A stretch of DNA of 64,000 nucleotides from positions 4,047 to 68,046 of the forward strand of contig JBGUMF010000048.1 in assembly GCA_045116675.1 (NCBI GenBank). The letters are read 5' to 3'. Shown here in pieces: positions 60,510 through 64,000 of the stretch; position 1 is the first letter of the stretch; every line of letters begins with the position of its first letter. This stretch comes from F23-D06 sp045116675 (GTDB taxonomy: Bacteria; Bacteroidota; Bacteroidia; Bacteroidales; WCHB1-69). The position numbers and the translations under genes were made by a program. The notes beneath the pieces were generated by a model. That model was given only the letters and a program-made list of their open reading frames with translations. It was not told the origin of the DNA and made no database searches.

Positions 60510-61898
60510 ATGGAAACCAAGCGGGAGACATTTCAGGATTATCCGGTATATTCGTTGTCGGAGATTGCGTTCAGCCTGCACAAGGTGGTGGAGCGCACCT
60601 ATCCGCAACCCTATTATATCAAGGCGGAGATCTTGAAGCTCAATTATTATCCTCACAGTGGGCATTGTTATCCCGAACTGGTTGAAAAAGAGGGGAATAC
60701 TATCAAGGCGGAGATGCGGGCTGTGATCTGGGCCTCCCACTATCAGCGCATCAACGAGCGTTTTATTCAGATTACGGGCAATCCCTTGAAGGAGAATATC
60801 CGCATCCTTTGTCTGGCCAATATCGAGTTCAGTCCGAAGCACGGCTTGGCGCTTCATATTCAGGATATTGAGCCGAGCTACACGTTGGGCGAGATGGTGA
60901 AAAACCGCAACGCCGTCATCGAGCGTTTGAAGAAGGAGGGAGTGTTCACGGCCAACAAGCGTTTGGAGATGCCGTTGCTGCCCAAGCGCATCGCTGTGAT
61001 TTCGGTGGAGACCAGCAAGGGTTTCAGCGATTTCATGACCACGCTGAACGGAAACCGTTACGGCTATCGTTTTGAGACGGAGCTCTTCCCGTCCATCTTG
61101 CAGGGCGACAAGGCTATCGTGGGCATCACGGGTCGCCTGGCGGAGATTGAGATGCGGCGGCAGGATTTCGACTGTGTGGTGATTGTGCGCGGCGGCGGAG
61201 GCGATGTGGGCCTCAGCTGTTACGACGAGTACGAGATGGCGCGTTGCGTGGCCACGTTTCCATTGCCGGTGCTTACGGGCATCGGGCACTCCACCAACCT
61301 CAGTGTCACCGACATGGTGGCGCACACCTACAACATCACGCCCACGGACGTGGCCTTTGCACTCATTGGCTATTTTCAGTCGTTTGACGAACAGGTGCAG
61401 GAGTGTCAGAAACGTTTGGTGGAGGTGGCAAAAGTCCTGCTCGCCGATGAGCAGGTGAAGTTGGTGGAGCTGGATGCACGGCGCAAAATCGCCGTCCCGA
61501 AGGTGATCAGTCAAAGCCGCAATCGGCTTATCCAGTTGTCGCAGGACATTGCCTTGAAATCGAAGGGTTTGTTGATGTTTCAGCGAACCCTTCTCCAAAA
61601 TGCGAGTGCTGGCATGGAGCGTCTGTGTCAGGCGCGTATGTCGGGCGAGCGCAAGGAGTTGGAGCGTTTGTCCGAAAGTCTGAAGACGTTGGGGCCGCTT
61701 TGTCTGTCACGGCAAAACGAACGGGTTGGCAATCTGGAAGATAAGATTCAATTGCTGCATCCCGACAACATTCTCCGGCGTGGTTTCAGCATCACGCGGC
61801 ACAACGGCAAGGCGGTCACTGAAGCCTCACAGCTGACATCTGGCGACGAGATTGTCACGCAGGTGTACGCAGGCGAGGTGAAGAGTAGGGTGGAGTGA
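60510..61898 (+). CDS. xseA: Exodeoxyribonuclease VII large subunit
   Basis: A 462-residue XseA: N-terminal OB-fold (YYIKAEILKLNYYPHSGHCYPELVEK), catalytic core with VISVETSKGFSDF, VIVRGGGGDVG and TGIGHSTNLSVTD, then a long coiled coil. It degrades single-stranded DNA with the small subunit XseB; no xseB follows, since the next gene is convergent one base later. It shares the pyrC transcript. Confidence 0.95.
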   Translation: METKRETFQDYPVYSLSEIAFSLHKVVERTYPQPYYIKAEILKLNYYPHSGHCYPELVEKEGNTIKAEMRAVIWASHYQRINERFIQITGNPLKENIRILCLANIEFSPKHGLALHIQDIEPSYTLGEMVKNRNAVIERLKKEGVFTANKRLEMPLLPKRIAVISVETSKGFSDFMTTLNGNRYGYRFETELFPSILQGDKAIVGITGRLAEIEMRRQDFDCVVIVRGGGGDVGLSCYDEYEMARCVATFPLPVLTGIGHSTNLSVTDMVAHTYNITPTDVAFALIGYFQSFDEQVQECQKRLVEVAKVLLADEQVKLVELDARRKIAVPKVISQSRNRLIQLSQDIALKSKGLLMFQRTLLQNASAGMERLCQARMSGERKELERLSESLKTLGPLCLSRQNERVGNLEDKIQLLHPDNILRRGFSITRHNGKAVTEASQLTSGDEIVTQVYAGEVKSRVE

Positions 61899-61899
61899 T

Positions 61900-64000
61900 T
61901 TACCATACTGTGATGCTGCCTTTTGTTTTGCGTGATTTGCCGTCGATGTTGAGGTATAAGATAACGTAATTGTAAACGGTTTCGTGATAAACTCTCCCAT
62001 TGTATTCACCGTTCCATTTGAAGTATTTATCAAAGGACATGAAGACGAGCTCGCCCCAGCGGTTGTAGATAAAGATCTTGAAGTCCTCGTCCTGCACTTG
62101 TTCGAGGGAGCCCTCGGGTATGCAGAAGTAATCGTTCAGGTTGTCTCCGTTAGGCGTGAAGGCGTTGGGCAGGAGTAGCGGGTGCTCACAGGGCTTGATG
62201 GTAATCTCGGCCTCGAGCACACATTCGCCTTGGGTGGCGGTGACGGAGTAAATTCCGGCCTCATTCACGACGATGGTTGATTGGGTCTCGCCGTTGTTCC
62301 ATAGGTAATTGGTCAGTTCGCACTGTACTTCCAGTACGGCAGTCTCATTTTCGCAGAAGTTGCGGGTGTGCGAGACGACCTGTATTGTGGTGTTCACGTA
62401 AATCAGATGTAGGGTGTCCACCTGCTCGCAGCCGTTCTCGTCGGGATGGGCGAAGGTGTAGTCGCCGGGTGCTGTGTAGGTGTTGTTGTTCCAGGTGTAA
62501 TCGTCGCAGACATATACGGTCTCGGCGGTGTGTGCTGGATGGTTGATGGTGAGGTGGAGGGTGACGGTCGAATCGGCACCTTCGGTAGTTAGGAAGTGCT
62601 GGGTGTAATCGCCTGAGACGGTATAGACACTATCATTCCATGTGTAATCAACACATCCTGAATCCACTAACTCTATGAATGATGAATAATAGACGGTAAG
62701 ATGTAGGGTGTCCACTTGTGTGCAACCATTGGCATCTGGATGTTCGTGTGTGTAGGTTCCAGTACTGTCATAAACGGTGCCGTTCCAAGTGTAGTTGTCG
62801 TAGGCAGTAACGGTGGTGTCTGTGTGTACTGGGTAGTTCACCGTCAGGTGCAGCGTCACGGTGGAATCGCAGCCGTGGACGGTCTGGAAGTGCTGTATGT
62901 AAACTCCAGATCGGGTATAGACGGAGTCGTTCCAAGCGAATGTTTCGCAAGCTGTATCTGTTATGGAGAGATTCTGAGGATAATTGATGCTGAGATGGAG
63001 CACGGTAATGGAGTCACAGCCGGCGAGAGTCTGTGTGGTGTCGGCGTAAGTTCCCGCAGTGGTGTAGTCACTGTTGCCGAAGTGGTATGTGGTGCCGTGG
63101 CAGATGCTGCGGTGTATGGTGTCGCGGATGTAGTCGTCGACGGATAGTGTCAGTGTGGTGATGGAGTCGCAGCCGGCGATAGTTTGTGTAGTGTCGGCGT
63201 AGATGCCGCTTTCGGTCAGGACTCTGCTGCCGAAGGAGAAGCTGCCGCCGTGGCAGACGGTATCGCTGACGCTCACACGGATGTAGTCCTCTACGGTGAG
63301 ATGGAGCACGGTAATGGAGTCACAGCCGGCGGGTGTCTGTGTGGTGTCGGCGTAGACCCCCGTAGCGTCGTAGTCCCTGTTGCCGAAGTGGTATGTGGTG
63401 CCGTGGCAGATGCTGCGGTGTATGGTGTCGCGCAGAGAGGGGTTGATGAGGATGAGTTGAACGTGCGAGGTGCTGTGACAATGGGTGGAAACCGTCCAGA
63501 TCCTAGTGATCGTATCTTGTGATACGATGTGCGATGTTGCTATGTCTGAATAGCTAATGGAGAAATCATTAGTACAGTTGGCCCAGATCCCAAAAGGAGT
63601 ACCCGTGATGGTGGTGTCGGTATTAAATGTGCCGTCAGAGTTTCTACAGATGGCTGTATTTGTTGGTGTTATAAAGGTTGGTATAATACTGTCATTTATA
63701 AAATAGGTAAATGACCATGTATGATTGTGATTACCAGTACAATCTTTATAAATCCATGAATAAGTGATATGTCCGGAGCATCCATTAAAAATGCTGTCAA
63801 CGGGTTGAGGTTCGGGAGTAATTAAATCGTTGCAGGCGTTGGTGACAACGGGTGGTGTGGGCATGGTTACATCTGCGATGCATTGTACATGAGTCGAACT
63901 GTCAGAAGGAACAATGAAGTCTTCGGGCACCACCTGGTAGGTGTAGCTCCAGGTGTAGTCGGTGCCGTTGACGGTGTAGGTATAGACGAAGGTGGAGTCG
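61900..64000 (-). CDS. T9SS type B sorting-domain surface protein (5' end outside window)
   Basis: At least 700 residues; the frame is open to the right edge, so the N-terminus is missing. Upstream there are HYR-like segments, then about seven repeats of 50 residues ending GCDSITVLHL or GCDSTVTLHLTV with conserved Trp-Asn-x-x-x-Tyr. The last 90 residues are a gliding-motility-associated type B sorting domain: LPNAFTPNGDNLNDYF, FKIFIYNRWGELVF and WNGEYNGR. It is exported by the type IX system and sits on the cell surface, possibly as an adhesin. Convergent with xseA, one base apart. Confidence 0.9.
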   Translation of the reverse strand, partial: DSTFVYTYTVNGTDYTWSYTYQVVPEDFIVPSDSSTHVQCIADVTMPTPPVVTNACNDLITPEPQPVDSIFNGCSGHITYSWIYKDCTGNHNHTWSFTYFINDSIIPTFITPTNTAICRNSDGTFNTDTTITGTPFGIWANCTNDFSISYSDIATSHIVSQDTITRIWTVSTHCHSTSHVQLILINPSLRDTIHRSICHGTTYHFGNRDYDATGVYADTTQTPAGCDSITVLHLTVEDYIRVSVSDTVCHGGSFSFGSRVLTESGIYADTTQTIAGCDSITTLTLSVDDYIRDTIHRSICHGTTYHFGNSDYTTAGTYADTTQTLAGCDSITVLHLSINYPQNLSITDTACETFAWNDSVYTRSGVYIQHFQTVHGCDSTVTLHLTVNYPVHTDTTVTAYDNYTWNGTVYDSTGTYTHEHPDANGCTQVDTLHLTVYYSSFIELVDSGCVDYTWNDSVYTVSGDYTQHFLTTEGADSTVTLHLTINHPAHTAETVYVCDDYTWNNNTYTAPGDYTFAHPDENGCEQVDTLHLIYVNTTIQVVSHTRNFCENETAVLEVQCELTNYLWNNGETQSTIVVNEAGIYSVTATQGECVLEAEITIKPCEHPLLLPNAFTPNGDNLNDYFCIPEGSLEQVQDEDFKIFIYNRWGELVFMSFDKYFKWNGEYNGRVYHETVYNYVILYLNIDGKSRKTKGSITVW
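62991..63126 (-). repeat. 136-base coding repeat, copy A
   Basis: Nearly identical to 63297-63432, exactly 306 bases away (102 codons, two protein repeats). The closeness at DNA level indicates recent duplication or gene conversion inside the surface-protein gene. Confidence 0.85.
63297..63432 (-). repeat. 136-base coding repeat, copy B
   Basis: Partner of 62991-63126. The intervening repeat (about 63141-63246) is similar in protein but more diverged in DNA. Confidence 0.85.

Noticed and set aside
60510..61898. A missing xseB as a sign of a broken exonuclease VII
   Set aside because: xseB is often not adjacent to xseA and may lie outside this window; its absence here is not informative.

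Overview
The window looks like chromosomal DNA of an uncultured, probably anaerobic, gut-type member of the Bacteroidales. The grounds are: -7 promoter boxes of the Bacteroidota form TAnnTTTG in front of many genes; type IX secretion features (a type B sorting domain, a PorE-like OmpA protein, a PNPF sorting-like domain); FISUMP, DUF3127 and fused SecDF proteins; and a cysteate synthase plus cysteate acyltransferase pair, as expected for sulfonolipid-making Bacteroidota. No rRNA is present. The only tRNA gene I can support is tRNA-Gly(CCC).

Layout. 1-5.3 kb: a YghO-like acyltransferase and an SDR overlapping by ATGA, then a 1076-residue fusion of all HcnABC/opine-dehydrogenase-type subunits. 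5.5-10.2 kb: sbcC and sbcD. 10.3-15.8 kb: a secreted FISUMP protein, an XRE regulator with a membrane protein, a small lipoprotein, and an ECF sigma factor with a membrane-anchored C-terminal extension plus its partner gene. 15.9-20.1 kb: an accessory island anchored at tRNA-Gly(CCC). Two extra copies of the tRNA 3' end, each with its own terminator-like hairpin, split it into cassettes of about 2 kb carrying an AAA_14/DUF4143 ATPase, a phage-like hypothetical protein and an MNT/HEPN pair. A decayed HEPN fragment lies beyond the outermost copy. No integrase is visible.

20.2-35.4 kb is mostly housekeeping: ychF, a NifU-domain protein, a FecCD permease, two SurA/PpiC-type proteins, a small HTH regulator with a long structured leader, type I asparaginase, a Na/Pi symporter, cutC, a CDF transporter, a ROK kinase, mltG, a SUMF1-like protein, a lipoprotein and a MarR regulator.

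35.5-45.0 kb is the most interesting region: nine tightly packed minus-strand genes read in the order VOC protein, PLP cysteate acyltransferase (CFAT/SulA-like), SDR, HdrC-, HdrB-, HdrA-, HdrC-like proteins, a membrane HdrE-HdrD-like fusion, and cysteate synthase. The acyltransferase, SDR and synthase fit capnine/sulfonolipid synthesis. Between them sits a heterodisulfide-reductase-like redox module in the C-B-A-C-B order known from sulfur-oxidising sHdr clusters. I propose that it supplies or handles the sulfur or electrons for sulfonolipid synthesis; this is inference.

45.1-64 kb: an envelope set (NlpC/P60 hydrolase, DUF3127 protein with an SSB-like tail, MCE protein, amidase, LptD-like protein, SecDF, PorE-like protein, LptB), then an SRPBCC protein, mscL, pyrC, xseA and the 3' part of a large type B T9SS surface protein that runs off the right edge.
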